This document shows, piece by piece, positions 54,232 to 64,000 of a stretch of 64,000 nucleotides of DNA. Origin of the DNA: Psococerastis gibbosa. Its lineage: Eukaryota; Arthropoda; Insecta; Psocodea; Psocidae. The position numbers and the translations under genes are program-made. The notes below the pieces were generated by a model that had not been told where the DNA came from, made no database searches, and saw only the letters and a list, made by a program, of their open reading frames with translations. Within the stretch, counting starts at the first letter, position 1; each line of letters begins with the position of its first letter. The DNA lies in assembly GCA_963971405.1 (NCBI GenBank), contig OZ020486.1:6719419-6783418 (forward strand), read 5' to 3'.

Positions 54232-54890
54232 GCTTTCCAATTTATACGTAGCATAAGGAAAGCTTCGTGACGGTCGAAATTTTCGATTCCGAGATTTCAA
54301 CGGATTTGCACGTTTTGAGGTCCCAGGAACCAAAAAAAGTGGTTTTTACGAAATGTCTGTCTGTCTGTCGCTCTGTCGCTCTGTCTGTCTGTCTGTCTGT
54401 TCATCGATTTCCGGGCAAACTACTCGGTCGATTTTGATGAAATTTGGCATGTAGGTTGACAAAAATCATGCCTCAAGACCATTGTTTTTACTTGGGGCTA
54501 TTTCAATATTATTACAATAAATTGTCGTCGTTATTAATGTTAATAAAATGCGGGGGTCGCTTGCTCCTTGATAGTTTGCTTCTGGGGGTAAAAAAATAAA
54601 AATAACTAATTTTTAATGAAAAATGACTAAAAAATAATTTTTCTGCGAAACCTTTCAATCGATGATTTCTAACTTCAAGCATGTTTTAGGTGTTAAATTG
54701 AGTAATGAAACCGGATAGTTTAGTTTTCCAAAAAACTATCCGGGTTTTGTGCAAAATTTTTTTTTTTGAAAAAATGAAAGCAAATTCACCCTCAAATGCA
54801 TTGCGTGCCCTGCCATTATTGCTGTGTGGTAATGTGTAGGTCTGACCTACCTAGAATTTATGTCACCTTCAGTGACGTCAGGTCAAAATT
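54232..54890 (+). repeat. R800 repeat, right-truncated copy
   Basis: Starts GCTTTCCAATTTATACGTAG, carries the TCTG array, and ends near CAGTGACGTCAGGTC without the right tip. Confidence 0.8.
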
Positions 54891-54894
54891 TAGC

Positions 54895-55610
54895 AAGTGA
54901 GTGACTCGAACCACCAACCTTATGACCCGCCCTTTCATATTCCAGGCCTCTGATAACTGAACTATTCCCGCCCGTAGCAGCTTGGTTTATTGGACACACA
55001 TCTGAAGAGCTAAACGAAAGAATTCTTGCAATTTCAAGACCGCAGCATAAATTTCCATGGAAGGTAATATTCATGAAACCCAGGAGAGCTCATTAAAATT
55101 TAATATTTGCCTTTTCATAACAAGCAAGACGAGTCGCTTGTTGTGGCAAGTTGAAATTTATGGAAAGAATGGAAGAGGGAAATCATGCTTAAATTTGAGC
55201 GGGAAAAAGGTGAAAAGGCGGTTTCCCCAATTTTCAGTCTGCTATGCAATGGAGACTATGGGGGTGTATTTTGTCAAAGGATATAGGGCAATTCCATTAT
55301 ACAGGAAACAAGGCATTTCCCGCCATCCTCTCCTATCATCATTTTCGCGCCCATTAATTCAAATTTGAAAATTCGCGCCCTTTTGTCGTTTTTATGTGTA
55401 ATATCTGTCGTCAGATACTGTATATTATGTATGTTGGGAATGCAATAATTTAGCAAATTCTTGAACAAGTTGTTCAAAAATTTAAGAGGGATGGTAGGTA
55501 ATTTTAATTAAAGTAACCAGCTCAATTTTTTTAACTTGGTACCGTATTGTGGAATGGACAATTACCAGAAGGATTTTGGTTTTGATCTAATTTAGGTGAG
55601 AAAATAAACA
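54895..55610. other. no gene recognised
   Basis: A short B-box-like GTGACTCGAACCACC at 54901 suggests a minus SINE remnant. The rest shows chance frames only. Confidence 0.3.
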
Positions 55611-55611
55611 T

Positions 55612-55832
55612 CAAAATAAATAAATAATGACTTTTCGTCCTATTGCTTAGCCAGCCTAGCGGAGTTAGAGCTATAAACCCCCCCCCCCCTCACATTCAAT
55701 AATGAAGAACTGCCTGCTTTGCATGCCTTCCAAAACCCGGCAGGAAAATCCAGCAAGCTTGGGACTCAAACTTACAACATTTTGGGTAAAAATCAGAGTC
55801 CGTATACCACTCCTCTACATGTCCTGACTCGT
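55612..55832 (-). repeat. tRNA-derived SINE (family S1), diverged
   Basis: The reverse of the S1 body (GCCAGCCTAGCGGAGTTAGA), with CTTGGGACTCAAACTTACAA where the B box should be, so the internal promoter is decayed. Confidence 0.75.
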
Positions 55833-55915
55833 GACTACCATCGTCGCTGGAAAAGAATCGGTAAGGAATACTGGACTGCACCCCAATTTTCCAATGGACG
55901 GCGACGCCGTTCATG

Positions 55916-56100
55916 GGTGCACAGTGTTCAGATTGTTCAATCTCTATTATGTACATAAGGTCAGTGAGGCTATGGAACGTAGCAGCAGCAGGACTCACAG
56001 TGTTCAGATTGTTCAATCTCTATTATGTTGGTACATACGGCCATTGAGGCTATGGAACGTAGCAGCAGCAGGACGCACAGTGTTCAGATTGTTCAATCTG
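55916..56100 (+). repeat. tandem repeat of about 75-85 bp, two and a half units
   Basis: CACAGTGTTCAGATTGTTCA occurs three times (near 55919, 55996 and 56076), with AGGCTATGGAACGTAGCAGC between. The units are nearly identical, so the expansion is recent. Confidence 0.85.
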
Positions 56101-56592
56101 ACAAGCTCCTGCAAGTCAGATTCGAACAAGAATCAATGTTTCTACAAGGTATACCGATAGCTTTAAACCCCCTATAAGACTACAACACAAAACTTCTTTG
56201 AATAATAGTCATATAGGTCATACGTTAGAGGATACAGCGATATATAGCGAGGGATTTATTCTATTTGTACGACACTTGAAAAAAATTTGCCCCAGAACTG
56301 AAAGATAGACGAAGTAAGGGAGCATATCTCTTGTCCAAATGGGCAAGCTGCCAATATCGCATTATGCTGAATACAGCTAGAACATCTCTGCTTACGGGAA
56401 TTCAATTATTTTACCAGTGGCGCATATCAGCCCCCTCCCCTTCCCAATGAGAAAATATAAGAGAGAACTTATGTGTGTTGTTGTAATGCATAATTTGCCA
56501 TACCTAATAGATGCTCTTGCGAAGACGGAGAGTGGCGTGTAATAAGAAATAACGCCGAAATAATAGAGGCAATACTCAAGGGAGAATACATA

Positions 56593-57504
56593 CAGGGTTT
56601 GTCCGGAAAGTAGTGGGACTGGATTTTTCATGCCCAAACGGAGCAAAGGAGAGAGGTCTCCATGGGCAGAGTTGGTGGTGGGGGGTTCTTGGGAAGCAGC
56701 GCACCGGTCGCCGGTCTCGTCCGAGCCTTTGCCGGGCTTTGAGGAGTCAACAACGGGCTTCAAGCGAACCTCTGTTAATGGGTGTCGTCACGGTCGGAGA
56801 TGAATCGTTTACTCGAACAGCGTTATGCTGTCAGGTTTTGCGTTAAACTTGGCAAAACCGCGACGGAAACAGTTGTTTTGATGAAAACAGCTTACGGAAA
56901 TGATGCCAATGGCACAAGTTGTTTCGCGAGGGCAGGGCCGATCAACGCGCTGAACGTCCTTCTTCAAGCAAAAGTGACGAAAAGGTGGCAAAAGGATGAT
57001 GCACAAGGAATTTGTACCACCTGGTCAGACAGTGAATGCAGTATTTTACGTGAAAGTGCTTGACCGACTGAGAAAACGGACCGTCCGCGTCCGCCCAGCC
57101 TTCGCGAATGCGTGGAAGCTGCATCATGAAAATGCACCAAGTCACACGGGACTCATTGTCACGGAGTATCTGGCCAAGCCAAACACGGTATTTCAACCAT
57201 CCCCCAGCCACCCTACAGCCCTGATGTTGCTCCCCCAGACTTTTTTCTCTTCCCTCACCTCAAAAAGAAGTCTGAAGGGACACCACCACGGCTCGGTACA
57301 GGGAGTTCAAGACGCCGTGACGAGGAAAATAAACGAGATTCCGGCTTCCGCGTTCCAGGGGGCTTTCGAAGATTGGAAAAATCACTGTCAGCGCTTTGTG
57401 ACTGCAGAAGGTTCCTATTTTGAAAGTTTTTAAGTCAATGTACCGATATTGTAAATAAATTTTCTTTCCTGGATTCAGTCCCACTACTTTCCGGACAAAC
57501 CCTG
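56593..57504 (+). pseudogene. mariner-like transposon, internally deleted
   Basis: The TIRs CAGGGTTTGTCCGGAAAGTA at both ends are perfect over at least 28 bp, with TA before and CA after. The 912 bp hold pieces of a mariner transposase: an N-terminal helix-turn-helix part (RYAVRFCVKLGKTATETVVL) and a C-terminal part with WKLHHENAPSHT, VTRKINEIPASAF and NHCQRFVTAEGSYFE. A usual copy is about 1.3 kb, so the middle is lost. The HHENAP motif has Glu where mariners have the catalytic Asp, and the third catalytic region is out of frame. It is inactive but its ends could still be recognised. Confidence 0.88.
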
Positions 57505-57514
57505 CAGTCCGGTA

Positions 57515-57755
57515 CATAAAAGCGCAACGCATAAGATGGCTGGGACACGTCGTAAGAATGTCATGTGCAAAGCAAGCATGACATGAAGACGGCTGGCCGG
57601 ACGACCTTGAAAACGCTGGAAAGATGAGTTGGAAACTGACCTTCGCGAGTTGGGAGTCCATAGATGGTGGAGCGTTGTTCAAAACCGAGATGACTAGAGG
57701 AGTGTGTCGAGCAGGCCAAAGCTCATCAAGGGCTGTAGAGCCAGAAGAAGAAGAA
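57515..57755 (+). pseudogene. LINE 3' end fragment
   Basis: One frame gives QRIRWLGHVVRMS and later frames WRSVVQNRDD, the C-terminal signature of the same LINE group as 50446-51395. It ends in a GAAGAAGAAGAA tail. Confidence 0.7.
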
Positions 57756-57759
57756 TAGA

Positions 57760-58290
57760 TGTTCGTGCCAACAGTGAGCGGTTTGCTTGGTGGGGCCTAT
57801 GCCCGCGGCAAGAAGTTGATAGCTAGAGGCGATCTGGTCTCGCCCCCACCAAATATTTTACATATACACCACTGTATTATATTGTACTTGGATACGACCC
57901 CATCAACTTGTAGCAAAATTGATTGATTTTCGGGGGTTTTGCGTCTCTATTCACTTTACAGGTGAGGGTAACAACCAAGATATTGATGGAACATATTACA
58001 ACAAAATTAATTGCCCCATATTTAGAACGGCTAGAGTAAGTGCTGACTCTCTTCTTACACTCTTCGGTACCTTACCATCGAGAGAGTCAGTTTGAGTGTG
58101 TGCTGATTGCGTTGTGAAATATTCCTTTTGGATATATTTGGATTATTTTCATTGTTCATTTATTTATTTATTGTTTTTTGTTTTTTATTGTCCATCATTT
58201 GGTCTTCGATTGCCTTCGATGGCGGAGGTGCTGGTAGGTACTTGTGCGAGTCCCTGCACTTCATACGATCGGAAACCTGTCGTAACTCAA
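57760..58290. other. no gene recognised
   Basis: Contains an ACCTGTCGTAACTCAAC phrase (58276) shared with 59400, a short dispersed repeat. No exon seen. Confidence 0.3.
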
Positions 58291-58297
58291 CTTTTGT

Positions 58298-58456
58298 GAA
58301 CCTACAAGCCATATTTCATCGTTTCTAATAGCTTGTCCACAAATTGGTGCACAAACAGACATTTCGTAAAAAAACACTTTTTAACTTTTAAATCTCAAAA
58401 TCGAAAATTTCGATTTTCACAAAGTTTTCCTTATACTAGCGCATGTAGAAGCAAAA
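58298..58456 (-). repeat. R800 fragment, diverged
   Basis: Reverse of the R800 left part: ACAGACATTTCGTAAAAA and AATCGAAAATTTCGATTTTC, ending at GTAGAAGCAAAAA. Confidence 0.6.
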
Positions 58457-58822
58457 ATTGGTTTTATGATAATCCCGCATCAACTGCTTCACTAAAAGTT
58501 CCCCCGAGCAGGAACAAGAGACGGTTAAATAATAATACCAGCAACATAAATAACAGCTCAAGCTCCCAACGTATGCAAAATAAACAGAACAAATGAGAAG
58601 AGTCGGGGCCTTTTGTGGGGCATTAAGTGCCTATAGCCCTCTCCCCTCTCCCTTCTGGCGGCGCGGCCTCATCCCCTATCGCATCCTACTAATTACTGGA
58701 AAACCCGTAAAGGTAGTCTCGATTCTGGACGGGCTTACAGGCCATATTATTTTGGTAGGCTTGCTCAATGGGTTTATTAAAATTATAATCCAGAAACTAA
58801 CATACTTCGGTCATGTTATATA

Positions 58823-59019
58823 GTCCACGCAAAATGAAAAAAATATGGACATGGAATGTTTTGATCCTGTGCAACACTATAAAAATATTCTTTGCACCAT
58901 TTTGTGATACCTTGTTGCATTAGATGCAAGGCATAACAAAAATTGTGCAAAGAATATTTTTACAGTGTTGCACAGGATTAGAATATTCCATGTCCATATT
59001 TTTCTCATTTTGCGTGGAC
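58823..59019. mobile_element. perfect foldback element with TA duplication
   Basis: GTCCACGCAAAATGAAAAAA at the left pairs with the right end TTTTGCGTGGAC, and the stem of about 90 bp (including TGCAACACTATAAAAATATT) is nearly perfect. TA lies on both sides, suggesting a Tc1/mariner-type source. Confidence 0.85.
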
Positions 59020-59039
59020 TATACTTCCTTACTTAACAC

Positions 59040-59300
59040 GTTGATTCAAAACATTGCGGCCTGAATGGCCTTTTCATTGGCATCTGAGAGATCTGTCTGG
59101 GACACAGGTAGTCTCGGGCAAACCAGGCGGTGGCCATAGTCTTGTCGCTGTCCGCATTCTCAAGTCGGATCCACCTATCCACAGGTTCGGGTGGCAACTT
59201 GTAACCCTGTTCTTAGCCATGTGCTGAAGAACGATAAGTATTGCCTTCTGCGCATGTATAATAATCCAAGGCAAGATAGAAGGACAGAAGTAGAACATCC
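59040..59300 (-). pseudogene. Jockey-like LINE 3' end fragment
   Basis: On the minus strand it reads LRTRLQVATRTCG-like and then the CGQRQDYGHRLVCPRLPVS and AIQAAMF tail in decayed frames. It matches 20600-20815 along its length. Confidence 0.7.
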
Positions 59301-59474
59301 CAGTTGATAAACCTGAGGCAGTGGTTTGGCAAGGACTTCGACGGCATAGTGGTAGCTAGCTTGTTCGTATACTTGTGAGCGTCTTTCATGTTATCTGAGA
59401 CCTGTCGTAACTCAACACAGGTATTACCTGAAGAGGTTATTCGGATACATTCTTTGATACAATATTTGTATGCG

Positions 59475-59920
59475 AATAATATTTCAGGGGGGGGGGGGCA
59501 AGATCGCTCATCAACTTCTTGCCACGAGTAGCCTACGATGTTGAATTAAACCAACCAAACCGCTTATCGCTCACTGTTGCCCCGAAATTCTATTAGATCT
59601 GGCAAATTATGCATTACAACAACTTAATTTCATCTTAAATTTTCCCCTTTCGGAGGCCCTCCCCCTCCCATATACGCCACTGATTTATTCGAAGGTATGT
59701 TTTCTGATTAATGGCTAAACGTCCGATAATAATTCCCGTGAAGCTTTACTCTGATTATTCCGGGGTGTCTCTCCTTCTAACACGGATTGGTGACAATTAT
59801 TTAATTTGATTTGTACAGAAGACAATTGGTGTGGGAGTCCCGAGAAAATAGTTCAATTACTGGCGTTAGTGAAGCGAGAGGAGCATTTCTACTAATTTAA
59901 AGGCTATTATATGGTGCATA
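59475..59920. other. no gene recognised
   Basis: Contains a G-run near 59490 and A+T-rich DNA only. Confidence 0.3.
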
Positions 59921-59925
59921 CCTGT

Positions 59926-60076
59926 ATAACACTGACATTAAATTAACTTTGGTTGAAAAAGTCACCTCATCATTATAATCGATATAAGAGGATATTGAAA
60001 AAACTGGACTTGGCGGAATTCGAATAAACGATCTACGCCTAACCGTGTTTTTTTCCATATCCTCTAATTTCGGTTT
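59926..60076 (+). repeat. SINE-like repeat (pair of 1726-1876)
   Basis: AACACTGACATTAAATTAAC at the left and CATATCCTCTAATTTCGGTT at the right, with a tRNA-like stretch in the middle. Confidence 0.5.
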
Positions 60077-60379
60077 AGGCTGTTGTTGACGGTTCTGCGA
60101 TCGATATTTTCTGTGGCCAATCGGCGTTACAAACAGGCTCTAATCAGTAAATCAGTATGGACAAATTGTTGTGCTGACTATTGTTCTAAATGGCATAATA
60201 ATGATTCACTCTGGGCAGCTAGGTCTGGAGATAATACACGTGCGTACCAGTGTACCTATAGCCTACTGTCATCAATTGTGCTTTATTATTAGCCAATCAG
60301 AGCGCTAGTTAAATGTCTTTTAGACTACTGATGGGTAGGCTCCCTGAAGTGACTTGACTTGTAAGACTTGTAACGGCGA

Positions 60380-60477
60380 CTTAGAGAGGGCAATTCCCAG
60401 TTCCTAGACAAGTACGAGACAATTCTCAAAGAGAAGATATATATAGGAAGAGAGAGCGGCTACAAGATGAGATTAAC
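60380..60477 (+). other. possible non-coding 5' exon with donor
   Basis: A purine-rich stretch ending ATGAGATTAAC is followed by GTAAGTG, a good donor. It could be a 5'UTR exon of the gene starting at 62840. Support is weak. Confidence 0.2.
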
Positions 60478-60479
60478 GT

Positions 60480-62800
60480 AAGTGTTAATATTATATTACT
60501 TAATCATTAAGTTCTTTTAATGTGCACAGCCTCCCGTATGGTAAAATGGAACAAAATTACTGAACAACATTTTGTCTAAGGGATTTTTTACAACTTTACG
60601 ATATCTTCTGTGAAACCGACTTTGTTAAAAAAAAAACTCGTAGTGGAGGTACTCTCTTCACCGACATCAAATAAAAATTTATGATAACAAATTGAAGAGA
60701 GCACGGGGTCGATCAATATCGTAAAAGTAGGTAAGTGTCTGAGAATATAAGTTGAACTAGGAAATTGGAAAGATTTTAACAAGTTTTTCAACACATTTTA
60801 ACAACTCACTCGTGATAAACTTGGATTTTCATCTTGGAAAGCATTATTATCTGCAGCGTCTGCTGCTGGCAGATGCTTTCAGCATTTGCTAGTGAAATTG
60901 TGCAAACTCAACTTTGACTTTAAGGCGGGAACCTGCGTAACAGATAGCCAATAGAATATTATACTGAGTTACCCAGACACCACTCCATTATCTCGGTAAT
61001 TTTGAGGGATTTTGATAAGACTTTATAGAAATTTGACGACGACGTCAAACTACTATACTGAATTTTTCGATATAATGAAATATTTCTCCGGCGAGCCAAA
61101 CGGGGGTTTCAGATGTGGGGCATAAATAATTGTATTTAAAACTTTCCGATCCAGTACTAATTCTATTGTACTTTCTAACTGAAATACTTTTGCATGCATC
61201 ATCAAATAATTTAATAAATTCTCATTCTGAAAGCATTGTACCTAACTCATTTTCTCAAAAGAAATACTGCAGTGGCACGTCATGCAAAAGAGATAGTATG
61301 TTCAACAATGCATTACTGCACAATATGACGTTATTACAAATCGGAGATTGTCTTTCCTTTGCAAAAGTTTTTATTGAGGTTTCCATTTGTAGAACTATCG
61401 ATCTATTCAAAGACTTATTGTGTTTTATCTACAACAATCCATCTCTGATTTATTGTCTGTCGCCTTTGAAATAGTTGCCGTGACTTTGCCCCATTTATCA
61501 GTTTCTATCCTTTCTTATTTTAAAAACCTCCAAGTACAGTCCTTGTACTGTTTCGAGTATATTGTAATTTATTGGTACTTGTAGTATTATTGGTTCTTAA
61601 GAGGAAGCTAACCCTGGCTATTGGCCATCTTAAAATCTGTTGGCTTATTTTTTAGCTAAACATTTGGTTTATTCAAGCTGTTGACTATTTCATAAAAAAA
61701 TTTATTACGTTTTTTATTTAATTTCTGGTGTTAACATTATTTTTCCATAAATCCGGAAAATCTCTGTTCCCAATCAATTTCATGGAAAAATCTCTGCACT
61801 AAAACTAAAAAGAGTACAGTAGACATACAATGATTATTCTCAATGCATTAATCTAATAAGCCTTTATGTACCTGCAGGATTTATATTACACAATATTCTA
61901 TAGCCCGATGATCTAATGCTTCAAAATAATGAAAATCGTACAGTAAAAAAGGCCGCCGGTCAAAACGATTGGGGTATAGATTATGAGATACATCCTACTT
62001 CATTTGTATTAAAGAATATTAGCTATTGTAGTAGCACTGGAGTTTTTCGTTATAAATTTCAACCACCAATATTGCCTACTATATCAAACAAGCTTTTTCT
62101 GCAAACGGTTATTGTTTCCTGTCAATAGCACGAATTGCTCGTCGCATGACTACAATTTTTATGGCTTTATGGGTGGTTTATACTTTGATGAAGTTGTAAA
62201 CGCATTTGATTGGCGCTATTCGTTCGGAGCTGTTTACGACCCGACCTCGCGTGTCATATCTGTTGCTTTATGGGGCGTCAACTCTGACGTAAGAGACATC
62301 AACGAACCTAAATACCCTAAGGAGATCCGACGCCAATTCAATAACAATTTTATTGTCTTTGTTTGATTTCTTCTACTTCCACCTTTACAGCACTTGATGA
62401 CTTTGGTTTGCTCGACAACTCCAGTCATGTGGGTCTTGCTCGACTCTCCACCATCTAAGGAGAACTGCCAACTCGCTGCTCGCGAAGGTCGGTTTCTAAT
62501 AATTCGTCCTTCCAGCGGTTTCGTGGATGCTCCAGGAGTCCTCCGTTTTACTCTCAGTTAGGAATTGAGTCATTGTTTATACATCTCTCTCTGTTTTCTT
62601 ATATCATCCAGTGGGCCTACTATGGCGATTACATGATGTGTATTAATTTCAATGCCATATATAATTCTTTCAGCTTTAATTTTACTTAACTTGATCGGTT
62701 GACGTTGGAAAGTAAATTGTGTATAGGTACCCATTCATAGCGATATTTATACACGGTTTTATTATTAGATAACAGCCTAATGTCAACTTTTTCTTTCATT
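60480..62800. other. A+T-rich, probably intronic or intergenic
   Basis: Several open frames of 70-114 codons occur (61130, 61916, 62112) without recognisable domains, and they lack convincing splice sites. A pyrimidine tract leads into the acceptor at 62804. Confidence 0.3.
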
Positions 62801-62804
62801 TCAG

Positions 62805-63571
62805 GAGAGCCAGCGAATGTGCCAAAGGCATCCAACCAAATGATGTTGAGTTGGTACGCCCTCCTCAGCTTCTTCCTAGTGGCAGTTCATGGAACTAAAA
62901 CAAAAAGTCTATCAACTTTGCAAACGTCATCTTCCACATCTCCAATAAAATCATCAGCATCTCCTATTTCAACGCTATCACATAGATCATCTGTATCATC
63001 TGAATCTGTTGGATTTCTAGTTGGGGTAGCGCCAATCGCGACTAACACACCTATTCAAGAATCAACATCAGCAAGAACAGATGTGAATACGCCAATGGCT
63101 GCGTCAATGAAGCGAAAACCGCTGCAACCCCAAAGAAAAGAAGAGCCACCAGTTTCAAAAGCAGCAACGAGCTCTTTTAACAAAATTTTGAGCTCATCGG
63201 AAGCAACTTTCGCTTACGTGACTCCATCTTCTACAACCATGAGACAATCCGCAACATCTTCCTCGTCATCTGATACGTTTACTCCGAATATCGTTTTCGC
63301 GCCGCCCCTTAAATCGCAACCGCGAATTTTAGAGATCACAACGCACGTCACAGAACCCCGTGGGGATCTTCAAGGGCCTCATATCGACGGGATTGAGGCC
63401 CATTTGGAGTCTGGTCAGCACGAGGAGATTGAAGAGGAGAGTCCCAAGCATAGAATACCAACGGCTGTTGAAGAGAAGTTGGAGGCGTTGTCTTGTGAAG
63501 TACCGCCGCTGCCGAGTACTTCTGTGCTATGGAATGGAAATCAGACGAGAGACCTCAAGCTACCCATTATG
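62805..63571 (+). CDS. first coding exon of an unrecognised secreted or membrane Ser/Thr-rich protein
   Basis: The exon follows a TTTCATTTCAG acceptor. The likely start is ATG at 62840 (or 62843), giving MMLSWYALLSFFLVAVHG, a good signal peptide with a likely cut after Gly. About 220 residues follow that are rich in Ser, Thr and Pro (mucin-like), with a basic patch MKRKPLQPQRKEE, an acidic patch HEEIEEESPKH and one Asn-Gly-Asn-Gln-Thr site. The frame runs to a GTAAGT donor at 63572 in phase 0. The frame is also open upstream of the ATG. The gene continues beyond the window. It could be a receptor ectodomain or a cuticle or mucin-like protein. Confidence 0.6.
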
Positions 63572-63619
63572 GTAAGTTTTATTTCGATAACCCAACTATA
63601 GGTATGTTCCTTAGGCCAG

Positions 63620-63780
63620 ATGGCGACAAGACAGGCTACGGAACCACTAGAAGTATAAAGTACAGGGTGACCTGAAGAGGATGGCATCGTAGAGGAAGAT
63701 TAGGGAACGTGATGTCTGAAAAGAGGTGGTGCCAGAGTCGAAGCTCAACTCGAGCTATAGCACCGGAAGAAGACTAGCCT
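63620..63780 (+). pseudogene. probable LINE 3' end fragment
   Basis: Contains CAGGGTGACCTGAAGAGGATG, GGTGGTGCCAGAGTCG and an ACCGGAAGAAGAC end, resembling the 3' tails at 57515-57755. No intact frame. Confidence 0.4.
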
Positions 63781-64000
63781 AAGAACTCTACTTGACTTGG
63801 TTGATTATTTTTGTAAGAGAGAAAACATGCCCATGTTCCAGCAGTATCAGGGGATGGAGTTATAAAAGCAGTGGGAAAGACGTTACCTTAAATTGCACGG
63901 GGAAGGGGTGCACACGTGATATTTGTTAATCGGTATAGGTCAATAGGCATAGGGTTGAAATAGATAACTTAAGCTAAGACAAAGCATATTCGAGTAAACA

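Noticed and set aside
61130-62366. Open frames of 70-114 codons in A+T-rich DNA
   Set aside because: No recognisable domain, no good splice sites at their edges, and codon content typical of A+T-rich non-coding DNA.
41425-63571. Joining the 41425-41486 exon directly to the 62805 exon
   Set aside because: The donor exon leaves two bases of a codon, while the long open frame at 62805 needs one. The in-phase frame stops after about 30 codons.

Overview
This window looks like nuclear DNA of an invertebrate animal, most likely an insect. A hemipteran is possible, but that part is a guess. The evidence is spliced genes with GT/AG introns, animal-type housekeeping proteins (a KIF4-type chromokinesin and an ABT1/Esf2 ribosome-assembly protein), and a very dense, mixed load of transposons: LTR/Gypsy, Jockey-like LINEs, a Penelope-like element, mariner, hAT-like and Harbinger-like MITEs, foldback elements and several SINE families. 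No rRNA, free-standing tRNA gene, CRISPR array or prokaryotic operon was seen.

Layout. 1-8874: repeats, then a Gypsy-group LTR retrotransposon of the CsRn1 type (3600-8829). It looks very young and sits in an intron just upstream of the terminal exon of an unrecognised gene (8875-9256, + strand), whose 3'UTR may run to a polyadenylation signal at 12738. 14082-30367 (+): a complete KIF4-like kinesin gene in 11 coding exons (1053 aa), whose introns carry LINE pieces, MITEs and, in intron 9, a 4.2-kb nest of retroelement parts between inverted repeats. 31.4-34.7 kb: short TIR elements and a copy of an 800-bp repeat family. 35158-36308 (-): a two-exon ABT1/ESF2 gene with a perfect foldback element in its only intron. 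36.4-38.7 kb: elements filled with recurring GGGGGAGACCCCC hairpin units. 41.1-41.5 kb: a GC-richer, promoter-like block followed by a candidate 62-bp first coding exon. 42-60 kb: almost wholly repeats, with no convincing host exon. 62805-63571 (+): the first coding exon of an unrecognised Ser/Thr-rich protein with a signal peptide, continuing beyond the window.

The most unusual signal is a family of foldback (hairpin) elements at 33002, 35825, 36424, 41652, 49229, 49300 and 23747. They share a terminal GGCGnnnATTCCACC and, in most copies, a central GTAGCAGACATT, next to an A/T-only 3-bp target (usually TAA). The stems differ from copy to copy yet remain self-complementary. One copy sits at the axis of symmetry of another. 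A pair of these tips also encloses the nest in the kinesin intron, where a Jockey-like reverse transcriptase lies head-to-tail with Penelope-like RT and GIY-YIG parts inside a second pair of 139-bp inverted repeats.

All calls come from reading the sequence and the translations by eye. No database or alignment program was used. Exon limits follow from GT/AG sites and reading-phase agreement.
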